Positions 1-7,583 of a stretch of 64,000 nucleotides of DNA are shown here, in pieces (position 1 is the first letter of the stretch; every line of letters begins with the position of its first letter). Origin of the DNA: CAMCXT01 sp040403315 (GTDB lineage: Bacteria; Bacteroidota; Bacteroidia; M30B66). Under the pieces are notes generated by a model. That model was not told the origin of the DNA. It was given only the letters and a program-made list of their open reading frames with translations, and did not search any database. The stretch spans positions 248,001 through 312,000 of the forward strand of contig JBBAKX010000001.1 of assembly GCA_040403315.1 (NCBI GenBank). Reading direction: 5' to 3'. A program made the translations under genes and the position numbers.

Positions 1-101
1 TACGGGTAAACATTGAAGGCATGAAAGATGGCTTGTACACGGTTCGTGTAAGGGGAGCTGGCATCTCGAAAAACTTTAGGCTCTTGGTTACTACGCCATA
101 A
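1..101 (+). CDS. C-terminal end of a T9SS-exported protein (partial)
   Basis: The reading frame beginning at base 3 is open from the window edge to a TAA at 99-101, giving 32 residues. They include the sequences GMKDGLYTVRVRG and FRLLVTTP. This pattern, a D/N-G-x-Y turn followed by two short beta strands at the extreme C-terminus, is the end of a type A T9SS sorting domain, which directs a protein through the outer membrane and is then cleaved. The body of the protein lies outside the window, so its function is unknown. A hairpin at 137-171 follows and would terminate its transcript. Confidence 0.7.
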   Translation, partial: RVNIEGMKDGLYTVRVRGAGISKNFRLLVTTP

Positions 102-136
102 TATTCAAAATACGTTCTGTGTGTGTGAACGGAAAC

Positions 137-178
137 AAACCCGTGTCTTTCTTCGGAAGGTACGCGGGTTTTGCTTTT
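137..178 (+). terminator. Rho-independent terminator after the T9SS cargo gene
   Basis: The arm AAACCCG (137-143) pairs with CGGGTTT (165-171). The stem extends inward by three more pairs (144-146 with 162-164), and a small CTT/AAG stem closes the apex. The T-rich run TTGCTTTT follows on the plus strand. It lies between the cargo gene end at 101 and the convergent regulator end at 184, so it may serve both strands. Confidence 0.65.
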
Positions 179-183
179 GATGC

Positions 184-546
184 CTAGCGAAGCGGGTTGG
201 CGGCCGATCTATGTAGCTCCAATTTGCTTTCTATAAGTAAGCTAAGTTGGGCATCCTTCTCTTGAAGCTGTTTTCTCAAAAAGAAAATTTCCGTTTCAAG
301 GTGATGAAGATATTCAGCGTTTCGTGCAATGTCGGGGTACGATTGTCCTTCACCACAAATAAGCGCATGCAATGATACACCTAACGTATGTGCGATTTTT
401 TCAAGTCGATCAATCGTTAGTGGCGTATTGCCCCTTTCTAAACGATGATAGCTGGAGGTATCGATTCCAATAACCGAAGCCATATACTCTTGTGAGATGT
501 TGCGTTGGTTTCTGGCAACTCTTACATGATCACATACGCGCGCCAT
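184..546 (-). CDS. XRE-family helix-turn-helix transcriptional regulator
   Basis: A 120-residue protein with an N-terminal HTH_3/XRE DNA-binding domain (about residues 6-60; SQEYMASVIGID, then the recognition-helix region YHRLERGNTPLTIDRLEKIA). A helical, charged C-terminal tail (about 72-110, HHLETEIFFLRKQLQEKDAQ) looks like a short coiled coil for dimerisation. It has no sensor or peptidase domain. The gene is divergent from the exported-protein cassette that starts at 810. The 263-base gap between them holds a striking double palindrome (622-660), which is the obvious candidate for its binding site. Whether it represses itself, the cassette or both is inference. The ATG at 544-546 is the only plausible start. 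Confidence 0.85.
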   Translation of the reverse strand: MARVCDHVRVARNQRNISQEYMASVIGIDTSSYHRLERGNTPLTIDRLEKIAHTLGVSLHALICGEGQSYPDIARNAEYLHHLETEIFFLRKQLQEKDAQLSLLIESKLELHRSAANPLR

Positions 547-621
547 AGTGCTCTTGTTGTAGATTTGGGACTACAAATAAGTGTATAATTTTCATTTATG
601 CAATTTTTTATCTAAGAAAGA

Positions 622-660
622 TTTTGCGCCACATGCAAAACTTTTGCATCTGACGCAAAA
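622..660. promoter_or_regulatory. Tandem 19-bp palindromic operators, TTTTGC-N7-GCAAAA twice
   Basis: Two dyads of the same form stand side by side: 622-640 and 642-660, each TTTTGC-N7-GCAAAA, one base apart and 20 bp centre to centre (about two helical turns). The whole 39-bp block is also symmetric about base 641: TTTTGCG (622-628) mirrors CGCAAAA (654-660), and ATGCAAAA (633-640) mirrors TTTTGCAT (642-649). It sits in the divergent gap between the XRE regulator and the exported-protein cassette, just upstream of a -7 box at 681. The symmetry is seen directly; that the XRE protein binds here is inferred from the context. Confidence 0.75.
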
Positions 661-680
661 GGAGAATTAAAAACCCACTC

Positions 681-688
681 TAGATTTG
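681..688 (+). promoter_or_regulatory. Candidate -7 box (TAGATTTG) for the exported-protein cassette
   Basis: TAGATTTG matches the Bacteroidota -7 consensus TAnnTTTG. No TTTG stands at the expected 19-21 bases upstream. That position falls at the right edge of the palindromic operator block, so a bound repressor would cover the -33 region. Transcription would start near 695. Confidence 0.45.
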
Positions 689-704
689 CCTTACTCGAAA
701 CCAG

Positions 705-726
705 AAAGGAGGCAACCATGACTTAG
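705..726 (+). other. Strong Shine-Dalgarno followed by a two-codon reading frame
   Basis: AAAGGAGG (705-712) lies five bases upstream of ATG (718-720). It is one of the few strong ribosome binding sites in this window, yet the frame reads ATG ACT TAG and then TAA at once. The first real gene starts 84 bases further on, at 810. This may be a leader mini-ORF or the relic of an older start. Confidence 0.4.
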
Positions 727-809
727 TAAACTTCAGTAAAACACACTTGGATCTGTAGGGAAATCTGCACGCCCTGCAATGTGTGGTAAAAGATTACACA
801 ACAACAACC

Positions 810-1241
810 ATGAAAAAATTAGCTTTTCTACTTTTCTTTATTTCTCAGTTGATTTCAACTGAATCTTTCTGCGCAAGTCCAAATGATATTTCTGTAACAG
901 TTATTATTGGAGGCGAAATTGGCATTAAATCAAAAGGATGCCGAGGGATTGGATTGTCGTGTGTTACGGTAGATTATGAAGTAACCATTACACGATTTGG
1001 CAAAGCACCAGCAGGCTCAACAATTATTCAATTTGACGTCCTTAACTCTAGAGACGTTAGCATGACTTTCTTTTCCAACAATACAGGCGACCTTGAATTA
1101 ACAGAAAACACATCCTTAGGTAGTCAAATTTCCAAAATGCTTGGCTATAGAAATGTTGTGCTTACAAAAGGCATATACAAAACTCAAAAAAGGGCCGATG
1201 GCGCTTACGTAGTCACAACAAAAGCTTCACTCATTAAATAA
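810..1241 (+). CDS. Small exported protein of unknown function
   Basis: A 143-residue protein with a clear Sec signal peptide (MKKLAFLLFFISQLISTESFCA). The ATG at 810 is chosen over an in-frame GTG at 783 because the signal peptide begins there. The mature part is about 120 residues, with two cysteines (KGCRGIGLSC) and alternating beta-type segments. I do not recognise the family. It is the first gene of a plus-strand set of three, all with export signals, facing the XRE regulator. A strong hairpin (1248-1279) directly after the stop could make it the most highly expressed of the three. Confidence 0.7.
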   Translation: MKKLAFLLFFISQLISTESFCASPNDISVTVIIGGEIGIKSKGCRGIGLSCVTVDYEVTITRFGKAPAGSTIIQFDVLNSRDVSMTFFSNNTGDLELTENTSLGSQISKMLGYRNVVLTKGIYKTQKRADGAYVVTTKASLIK

Positions 1242-1247
1242 CACTTC

Positions 1248-1279
1248 ATCTGGGTGGCTGTGCATGCATCCACCCAGAT
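1248..1279 (+). terminator. Intercistronic hairpin, partial terminator or attenuator
   Basis: ATCTGGGTGG (1248-1257) and CCACCCAGAT (1270-1279) form a perfect 10-bp stem around a 12-base loop that contains TGCATGCA. Only TTTAAAT follows, not a real T-run, so termination would be incomplete. It lies between the stop at 1241 and the next start at 1295, and could lower expression of the two downstream genes or protect the upstream message. Confidence 0.6.
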
Positions 1280-1294
1280 TTAAATAAAAATGCC

Positions 1295-1939
1295 ATGAAA
1301 AGAAAAACCTTCCTTCTTGCTTCATTACTCACCTTGATCTTGACTTCATGTACTAAATTAGCTTTTGTTTATCATGGTGTACATAATCCTAGACAAGAAA
1401 GTGTCGATTATATTCGAGAGTTTGCTAAAAAGAAGCATATTCCAGTTGATGGTTCTGCTATGATAATAGGGGACTCAATATTGGTTTCATTCGCCAAACT
1501 AGTGAACAAGCAATTTTTATTTGATGCAAATGGTTATGCTATAGATTATAACAGCGGCTTTGAAAACCAGAAATGCGGCGGAAACATCCTGAGTTTCATC
1601 GAAGGCCTTGATACGGTATCATACATTGCACGCGACTCCAATTGGACTATCGAAAAGGAATCCAAAACGTGGATTGATTTTGGCAACAATAACCCATACA
1701 GCATCAGCAAGCATATAAATGGAGAGAAGTACAACTATTATGTTGTGTGCTACTGGAATACTTTTTCCGGTAATCCTAACCATCGCGACGCTGTAAAAAG
1801 CCTTCAAAAATCTATTGCTAAAAACGCACGAATAAAAATCAAAATGTTCCTTGTGAATCAAGACATGAGAGATGATATGGATCTTAAAAAAGTTGCAGAA
1901 AGAGCTAAAGCAGCTAGTGCCAAAGTGAAAGAAAATTAG
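1295..1939 (+). CDS. Putative lipoprotein of unknown function
   Basis: A 214-residue protein. A signal peptide with lipobox LTSC gives a lipid-anchored Cys19, so it should sit in the periplasm or outer membrane. The mature part is mixed alpha/beta and ends in a lysine/alanine-rich helix (KKVAERAKAASAKVKEN). No known domain is evident. A stretch around FENQKCGGNIL holds one further cysteine. It follows the intercistronic hairpin and is only two bases from the next gene, so it is very likely co-transcribed and perhaps translationally coupled with it. Confidence 0.65.
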   Translation: MKRKTFLLASLLTLILTSCTKLAFVYHGVHNPRQESVDYIREFAKKKHIPVDGSAMIIGDSILVSFAKLVNKQFLFDANGYAIDYNSGFENQKCGGNILSFIEGLDTVSYIARDSNWTIEKESKTWIDFGNNNPYSISKHINGEKYNYYVVCYWNTFSGNPNHRDAVKSLQKSIAKNARIKIKMFLVNQDMRDDMDLKKVAERAKAASAKVKEN

Positions 1940-1941
1940 GA

Positions 1942-2877
1942 ATGAATGTGCTTATAAGGAAATCTCTAGGTTGCATTTGTTTATTCCTTGCTAGTGTTGG
2001 ATTAAGTCTTCATGCTCAAACCGAGGATCCTTGCAAGTACATTCCAACCGAAACGGAAAAAAAATCGGAAATAATAAGCGACTCATCCAAAAGTTCAAAA
2101 TGGAAATTAGTTCAAAAACACCAATTCGATTTTGCTTTCAATGGCAACTCACGAAACGAAGCGTCCAAAGCAATTTGCAAGTTAAGTGCTTCATCAAGAT
2201 TGGCATTTGAACTTAAGTACCAGCGACAAAAAACCTCCGTCGAAGCAAATTTAACCGATGAGTTATCTGCGAATCTCCTCCTCGATAGCACATTTGAAAA
2301 ACTAAATGATCTTGTTCGGTTAAAGATTACAGCAGAACATAACACTCAAAAAGAGAATTTCAAAAAGTCGGCATCCGCTCAACTTTCTACGCAAAAACTT
2401 TCCACAAAGAAAAATGGAAGTTCTACAATAGAATCTACGTTCTTGTCGCCCGCCGAGGTAATTCTTGCAATTGGAATGAATTTTAAGATCAACACAATTG
2501 GAGGCGTAGAATGCGGCATTGGCAGTCTCAAACTTTCGTGGATTAACCAAAAGTCGCTATATGATCTGCATCAAACGCAAGAAATCCATGGAATTCCACG
2601 AAGTAAAAGTCATAAGATAGAGGGCGGAATCTCCATACAATCCCAATGGCAGAAACCAATTACCAAAAACATCACTTGGGAAAATAAATCGCTCCTCTTT
2701 TCCAGTTTTGCCGAGCCAGGCATGCCCAATCTTGAGCTTCGAAACAACTTCCTCCTAAAGTCGGGAAAATCTTTACAAACAGCAGTTCGGTCTATTTACA
2801 CTTATAACAAAACCAAATGGCCACCTTCAAGTTTCGGTGGAGAAATCGCAGTCGGCGTTATGCTCAATAGAAACTGA
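1942..2877 (+). CDS. Exported protein, possibly an outer-membrane beta-sheet protein
   Basis: A 311-residue protein with a signal peptide ending near LHAQT. The mature protein has alternating polar/hydrophobic strands (for example FELKYQRQKTSVEANL, NNFLLKSGKSLQTAVRSIY, GGEIAVGVMLNRN), as expected of an outer-membrane barrel or beta-rich surface protein. No family could be named. It begins two bases after the preceding lipoprotein gene and ends the three-gene exported cassette; pgk is convergent five bases further on. Confidence 0.6.
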   Translation: MNVLIRKSLGCICLFLASVGLSLHAQTEDPCKYIPTETEKKSEIISDSSKSSKWKLVQKHQFDFAFNGNSRNEASKAICKLSASSRLAFELKYQRQKTSVEANLTDELSANLLLDSTFEKLNDLVRLKITAEHNTQKENFKKSASAQLSTQKLSTKKNGSSTIESTFLSPAEVILAIGMNFKINTIGGVECGIGSLKLSWINQKSLYDLHQTQEIHGIPRSKSHKIEGGISIQSQWQKPITKNITWENKSLLFSSFAEPGMPNLELRNNFLLKSGKSLQTAVRSIYTYNKTKWPPSSFGGEIAVGVMLNRN

Positions 2878-2882
2878 GAGTC

Positions 2883-4073
2883 CTAATTTCTAATTGCAGA
2901 AACGCCCGGAAGTTCAGTGCCCTCCATATATTCTAACAGTGCGCCGCCCCCAGTACTCACGTACGACACCTTGTCGGCAATGCCAAATTGATTTACTGCG
3001 GCAACCGAATCACCTCCACCAACCAGCGAATATGCGCCATTCGATGTTGCGCCTGCGATTGCATTGGCAACTTGTCGAGTTCCATTGGCAAAACTCTCCA
3101 TCTCAAAAACGCCCATTGGACCATTCCATAGAATCGTACCTGATGCAGCAATAACTTCCGAAAATTGCTTCACTGTTTCAGGTCCGATATCAAGGCCCAT
3201 CCAGCCATCTGGAATTTCACCAACAGCACAAATTTTGGTCTGCGCATCGTTGGCAAACTTATCGGCAATTACCGCATCAACTGGAAGGTGAATTTCAACA
3301 CCCATTGATTTCGCTTTTTCCATAAGGTCTAGCGCTAACTGCAGTTGTTCATCTTCTACCAACGAAGAACCGGTTTTTCCGCCTTGTGCCTTGATGAATG
3401 TAAAGGTCATGCCTCCACCAATGATCAAATGGTTCACTTTGCTCAAAACGTTCTCGATAATTGAAATCTTTGAGCTAACCTTGGCTCCTCCCATGATTGC
3501 TGTAAGTGGACGATCAGGATTAAGCATCACTTTATCGATTGCATCGATCTCGCCTTGCATAACATAGCCAAACATTTTATTCACAGGAAAAAACTGAGCA
3601 ATGGCAGCAGTAGAGGCATGCGCGCGATGTGCTGTCCCAAATGCATCATTGATATATGCGTCTCCTAATTTGGACAATTTCTCTGCAAAAGCACTGTCTC
3701 CTTTTTCTTCTTCCTTGTAAAATCGAAGATTTTCTAAAAGCAATACTTCACCAGCTTGTAAATCTGATGCGGCATCTTCGGCAATCTTTCCGATGCAATC
3801 TGATGCAAACTTCACTTTCAGACCTGTCAGCTTTTCAACCGTTGTAACAATGTGGCGCAAGGAGAACTTGTCTTCAAAACCATTTTTAGGACGACCCAAA
3901 TGCGACATCAAAATTACTGAGCCGCCCCCTTCTAAAACCTTACGAATGGTCGGCACTACTGCTAAAATGCGCGTATTGTCTGTCACCTCAAATTGTTCGT
4001 TGAGCGGCACATTAAAATCAACTCGAATTAGGGCCTTGTGCCCACTGAATGCAAAAGTATCGATAGAAAGCAT
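2883..4073 (-). CDS. pgk: Phosphoglycerate kinase
   Basis: Catalyses 1,3-bisphosphoglycerate + ADP to 3-phosphoglycerate + ATP in glycolysis, in the cytoplasm. The 396-residue length is normal. Family signatures are visible: the N-terminal substrate-binding RVDFNVPLNE, MSHLGRPK, the FGTAHRAHAST region, the AIMGGAKVSSKI segment, and the C-terminal nucleotide-binding GGGDSVAAVNQFG and STGGGALLEYMEG. It is a single gene on the minus strand, convergent with the exported cassette and divergent from the sprE-like gene, with 160 bases between the two starts. Confidence 0.97.
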   Translation of the reverse strand: MLSIDTFAFSGHKALIRVDFNVPLNEQFEVTDNTRILAVVPTIRKVLEGGGSVILMSHLGRPKNGFEDKFSLRHIVTTVEKLTGLKVKFASDCIGKIAEDAASDLQAGEVLLLENLRFYKEEEKGDSAFAEKLSKLGDAYINDAFGTAHRAHASTAAIAQFFPVNKMFGYVMQGEIDAIDKVMLNPDRPLTAIMGGAKVSSKISIIENVLSKVNHLIIGGGMTFTFIKAQGGKTGSSLVEDEQLQLALDLMEKAKSMGVEIHLPVDAVIADKFANDAQTKICAVGEIPDGWMGLDIGPETVKQFSEVIAASGTILWNGPMGVFEMESFANGTRQVANAIAGATSNGAYSLVGGGDSVAAVNQFGIADKVSYVSTGGGALLEYMEGTELPGVSAIRN

Positions 4074-4203
4074 GCTGCGAATTTGGCGAAAATCTACCTT
4101 TCTAGAACGGCTTAGATAAAAATCTCTGTCACGATTTTTTAGATATCAAGATCAAAGTGTTGACAGAGAATAAGGAAATAATAATTCTGAAGAAAAAACA
4201 CAC

Positions 4204-4211
4204 TATTTTTG
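4204..4211 (+). promoter_or_regulatory. Candidate -7 box (TATTTTTG) upstream of the sprE-like gene
   Basis: TATTTTTG fits TAnnTTTG and lies 22 bases upstream of the GTG start at 4234. No good TTTG element is present at the -33 position, so this rests on the -7 box alone. Confidence 0.4.
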
Positions 4212-4233
4212 GTCCGATACCGTTAATAGCCGC

Positions 4234-6906
4234 GTGCGTTCAATTATTCAATTTCATTACGTAAATATCAGGTCGCTTATTTGCCTTTGCATACTAGCAT
4301 TGGCAGTAAGTTCATGCTCAACCAAAAAGAGCAAGTGGCCAAATCGTGCCTACCATAACACAACCTCGCACTATAATACTTGGTTCAATGGCAATGAACT
4401 AATCAAGGAGATTGAGCTCAATTTGAGCACTGCACATTTTGACAATTTTTACAAAATCATTCCTGTTTACCGCCTTGGAACTTTAGAAGATTCAAAAGCA
4501 ATTTTCGCCAATGCCGATAAGACGATAAAAAAAGGATCGACAGTGATTGGTAAGCACAACATGTACATCAGAGGTAAGCAATACAATCGCTACATCGATG
4601 ATGCTTACATGTTAATTGGAAAAGGCAATTACTACAAAAGAGAATATTACACCGCATTGGAAATGTTCTCTTTTGTTACCCGCGAAGCGGTGAAAAATAA
4701 CAGAAGAGATCCTATTGCTCACTTAGCAAACATATGGCAGGCAAGAGCATTTACCGAAATTGGGATGCTCTCGGATGCGCAAATGGCTTTCGATAGATCA
4801 CTCAATGATAAGGCACTTCCAAAAAGCGTAAAAGGCGAACTTTATTCTGCTTTAACCGATTATCAACTTCGGCAAAACAATTACACAAAAGCCCTAGAAT
4901 ACATCACAGAAGCCGTTAAGTATACCAAAAACAAAAAGGTTAGAACACGGCTCATTTTTATTCAAGCCCAGCTTTTTCAAAAAACAGACAAGCTCAAAGA
5001 AGCTTCTGATTTGTATGATAAGGTTCTGAAAATGAACCCGTCGTACGAAATGTCTTTTTACTCTAGGATCAATAAAGCCAGATGCTACAATTCTGAATCT
5101 GGAAATAGTTTGGCGATTCGTGCGCTTTTATCTGCCATGCTAAAAGATGCAAAGAACTTCGATCTAATAGACCAAATTTATTATGTGTTGGGAGAAATTG
5201 AGGAGAAGGAAGAAAAGGAAGATGTTGCCATCGAACAATACAACAAATCGCTTCGTGCAAGCACAAATAATCTTGCCCAAAAGGGCTTGTCGTATTTAGC
5301 CATTGCAGAAATTTATTTCGACGATAAGTCATACCGATTATCTGCATCCTATTATGACTCTTGCATTGCTGCTCTTCCAAAAGATTATCCCGACTACAAG
5401 AAAGTTGAGAACATTCAAGGCTCGCTAGCAGAACTAGTAAAAAGATACAATACCATTGAGCGTTACGACAGCTTGTTAAGAATGTCGAACCTCACAAAGG
5501 AACAACTCGACAAGAAACTCGAGGACATCATCTCACGGGAAGAAGCCGAACTTAAAAAGCAGAAAGCAAAAGAAGCCGAACTTCGAGCAAAAGAAGAGGC
5601 AGACCTCGCCAATGGTGGAAATAATTCTGCAGGTGGGACCACAAACAGCCCTGGTGTTACCGGAAACGGACAGTGGTATTTCTATAATCCAAGCGCTATG
5701 GGCTTTGGTTTTTCCGAATTTAGAAAGGTTTGGGGAGAACGGAAACTGGAAGACTATTGGAGAAGAAGTAACAAGCAATCAATTCAACCTGTTGTAAATA
5801 ATGATCCCGATCCAACAGTTGATCCAAACAAAACTGGCGATCCTAAAGACAAGGTTAAAACCTTAACTAGAGAAGACAGTATCGACTTAGCAAAAAAGCG
5901 ATTAATTAAAGATCTTCCATCCGATGAAAAGCAAAAACTAGCCTTCGCAGATTCGGTTCGTGAAGCATTTTATGCTCTTGGAATGATTTACAGAGAACGT
6001 TTAAATGACCTAAAAGAGTCTGCCAAAACATTTCAAGAGTTTCTGAGGAAATATCCCGGCGATGTTTCAGAACCAACTGTTTACTACCAACTCTACAGAA
6101 TTTATTTGAAAATCCCTGATAATTCGAATGCTGAGAAATCCAAGTCACTTTTGCTTTCAAAATTCCCTGATTCTGAATATTCGCTAATTATCAAGGACCC
6201 AAATTTCTTTGCGGCCAGTAACATGACTAAAAAAGAAACTGAAACTTTTTATGAAGAAACTTATCGTTTATATAAGGCTCGTGAGTATAAGACAGTTGTG
6301 GACCGTTGCAGAAACGCAGAAATTCGATTCACAGGAAATCCTTTATTGGCGAAATTTTCACTGCTCAAAGCTCTAGCTGTTGGGCAAATGAAGGATGTTG
6401 CCTCCTTTCGTGGAGCATTGCAGGATGTTGTAAAAGCTTATCCAGGCGACACGGTAGAAATTCGCGCAAAAGACATGCTCAAAAGCCTCGACAAAGCTCA
6501 AGGCATTGCCCCAAGAGACTCTGCAGAAATTAAAAAGCCAAAATTTGTTTATAAGCCTGATACCTCTCAATATTTTGTAGTGGTGATTGAAGATAGAGCT
6601 ATGAACCTCAACGATTTTAAGGTTAAACTAAGCGACTTCAACAACCAGTATTTCTCTCTGAAAAACCTTCAAATGGCAAGCCGAATCCTCGGAACCAACT
6701 ATCAAGTAATTACCCTGCAAGAATTTTCCAACAAAAAGGAAGGCATGGATTTCATGATGGCCATTGATAGCGATGATGAATTGTTTGCCGACATGAACAT
6801 GGACATTACTGATGTTTTTATCATCAGTGTCGGAAATTATCAATTGCTTATGAAAGAAGGCAATGTTTCAGAATATGTCGACTTCTATAAAAAGGTATAC
6901 GAATAA
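4234..6906 (+). CDS. sprE: SprE/PorW-like TPR lipoprotein of the type IX secretion system
   Basis: An 890-residue lipoprotein (lipobox VSSC, Cys28) followed by the motif KWPNRAYHNTTSHYNTWFNG, which is typical of SprE (Flavobacterium) and PorW (Porphyromonas), components needed for T9SS secretion and gliding. Tetratricopeptide repeats occupy about residues 120-400. A charged E/K/A-rich coiled coil (about 420-450) and a low-complexity G/N linker follow, then more TPR-like helices and a C-terminal domain. The length is close to that of Flavobacterium SprE. Translation starts at a GTG, chosen because the signal peptide follows it directly. The downstream neighbours, bactofilin and an AtpZ-type protein, match the neighbourhood I associate with this gene in flavobacteria. 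Confidence 0.85.
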   Translation: MRSIIQFHYVNIRSLICLCILALAVSSCSTKKSKWPNRAYHNTTSHYNTWFNGNELIKEIELNLSTAHFDNFYKIIPVYRLGTLEDSKAIFANADKTIKKGSTVIGKHNMYIRGKQYNRYIDDAYMLIGKGNYYKREYYTALEMFSFVTREAVKNNRRDPIAHLANIWQARAFTEIGMLSDAQMAFDRSLNDKALPKSVKGELYSALTDYQLRQNNYTKALEYITEAVKYTKNKKVRTRLIFIQAQLFQKTDKLKEASDLYDKVLKMNPSYEMSFYSRINKARCYNSESGNSLAIRALLSAMLKDAKNFDLIDQIYYVLGEIEEKEEKEDVAIEQYNKSLRASTNNLAQKGLSYLAIAEIYFDDKSYRLSASYYDSCIAALPKDYPDYKKVENIQGSLAELVKRYNTIERYDSLLRMSNLTKEQLDKKLEDIISREEAELKKQKAKEAELRAKEEADLANGGNNSAGGTTNSPGVTGNGQWYFYNPSAMGFGFSEFRKVWGERKLEDYWRRSNKQSIQPVVNNDPDPTVDPNKTGDPKDKVKTLTREDSIDLAKKRLIKDLPSDEKQKLAFADSVREAFYALGMIYRERLNDLKESAKTFQEFLRKYPGDVSEPTVYYQLYRIYLKIPDNSNAEKSKSLLLSKFPDSEYSLIIKDPNFFAASNMTKKETETFYEETYRLYKAREYKTVVDRCRNAEIRFTGNPLLAKFSLLKALAVGQMKDVASFRGALQDVVKAYPGDTVEIRAKDMLKSLDKAQGIAPRDSAEIKKPKFVYKPDTSQYFVVVIEDRAMNLNDFKVKLSDFNNQYFSLKNLQMASRILGTNYQVITLQEFSNKKEGMDFMMAIDSDDELFADMNMDITDVFIISVGNYQLLMKEGNVSEYVDFYKKVYE

Positions 6907-6940
6907 GCAAGTACATTAACCTAAATTCGAGGGTGTTTGT

Positions 6941-6948
6941 TATATTTG
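6941..6948 (+). promoter_or_regulatory. Candidate -7 box (TATATTTG) for the bactofilin gene
   Basis: TATATTTG is an exact match to TAnnTTTG, 31 bases upstream of the ATG at 6980 and after the sprE-like stop. The -33 region lacks a clear TTTG. It suggests that bactofilin and the two small membrane-protein genes can be transcribed independently of sprE. Confidence 0.45.
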
Positions 6949-6979
6949 CGCATTCATTCCTTTTAATTAATCTTTGGTA

Positions 6980-7405
6980 ATGTTTAACGCAAAAGATTCG
7001 AAATCAGCAGGTTCTTTGGAGATGTCCGGAACCAACCAAATCATGTCCGGAACCACTATTTCAGGTGATATTATCTGTGATGGAAATATTCGCATCGATG
7101 GAACTTTGAACGGCAATCTGAGCGCTAAAGGCAAAGTAGTAATCGGGCCAAATGGCATTATCGACGGTGAGTTGAATTGCCAAAATGCCGATATCTCTGG
7201 AACAGTAAAAGCAAAAGTTACTGTGGCTGAGCTACTCTCCCTCAAAGCAACTGCAAAACTTACCGGCGATATTTCAACCAATAAATTGTCCATCGAACCT
7301 GGTGCAAACTTTTCTGGCGCTTGCAGCATGGGTGGAATCGTAAAAGATTTTACCAAACATGGCAACAACGCAGAAAAACGATCCGCACAAGAAAAAATGG
7401 CTTAG
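6980..7405 (+). CDS. Bactofilin (polymer-forming cytoskeletal protein)
   Basis: A 141-residue protein of the bactofilin family (formerly DUF583). The regular G-x-I/V beta-helix pattern is plain (SGTTISGDIICDGNIRIDG, then GTLNGNLSAKGKVVIG and GIIDGELNCQNADISG). Bactofilins self-assemble into filaments that organise the envelope or cell shape. The ATG at 6980 is preferred to an in-frame TTG at 6974. The last 47 bases overlap the start of the AtpZ-like gene in another frame, an unusually long overlap. Confidence 0.92.
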   Translation: MFNAKDSKSAGSLEMSGTNQIMSGTTISGDIICDGNIRIDGTLNGNLSAKGKVVIGPNGIIDGELNCQNADISGTVKAKVTVAELLSLKATAKLTGDISTNKLSIEPGANFSGACSMGGIVKDFTKHGNNAEKRSAQEKMA

Positions 7406-7583
7406 TAGCTATGGGAAGTACGCTGGATTGGGCATTCAAATGATTGCACCAGTTCTGTTACTTTCTTGGCTTGGTCAAGAACTCGACCAAAATCTGCAAA
7501 CAGGAAATCCTTGGTTTACGCTTTCTGGAGCCATCATCGGAATAATTGCTTCGATGCTCATCTTGTTTAAAACTGTACGTTAA
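7359..7583 (+). CDS. AtpZ/AtpI-family protein
   Basis: A 74-residue protein with a basic N-terminus and two membrane helices (about 21-38 and 49-70) separated by a short loop with GQELD and NPWFT. This is the AtpZ/AtpI pattern, small proteins that aid F1Fo ATP synthase assembly or magnesium/calcium handling. Its start lies inside the bactofilin gene and its stop overlaps the next start by one base (TAATG). No F1Fo subunit genes follow in this window. Confidence 0.8.
   Translation: MATTQKNDPHKKKWLSSYGKYAGLGIQMIAPVLLLSWLGQELDQNLQTGNPWFTLSGAIIGIIASMLILFKTVR

Noticed and set aside
622..660. Possible CRISPR or other short repeat array
   Set aside because: Only two units with a one-base gap and dyad symmetry; this is an operator layout, not repeats with spacers.
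783..809. GTG start at 783 for the first exported gene
   Set aside because: The ATG at 810 directly precedes a standard signal peptide; the nine extra residues would spoil it.
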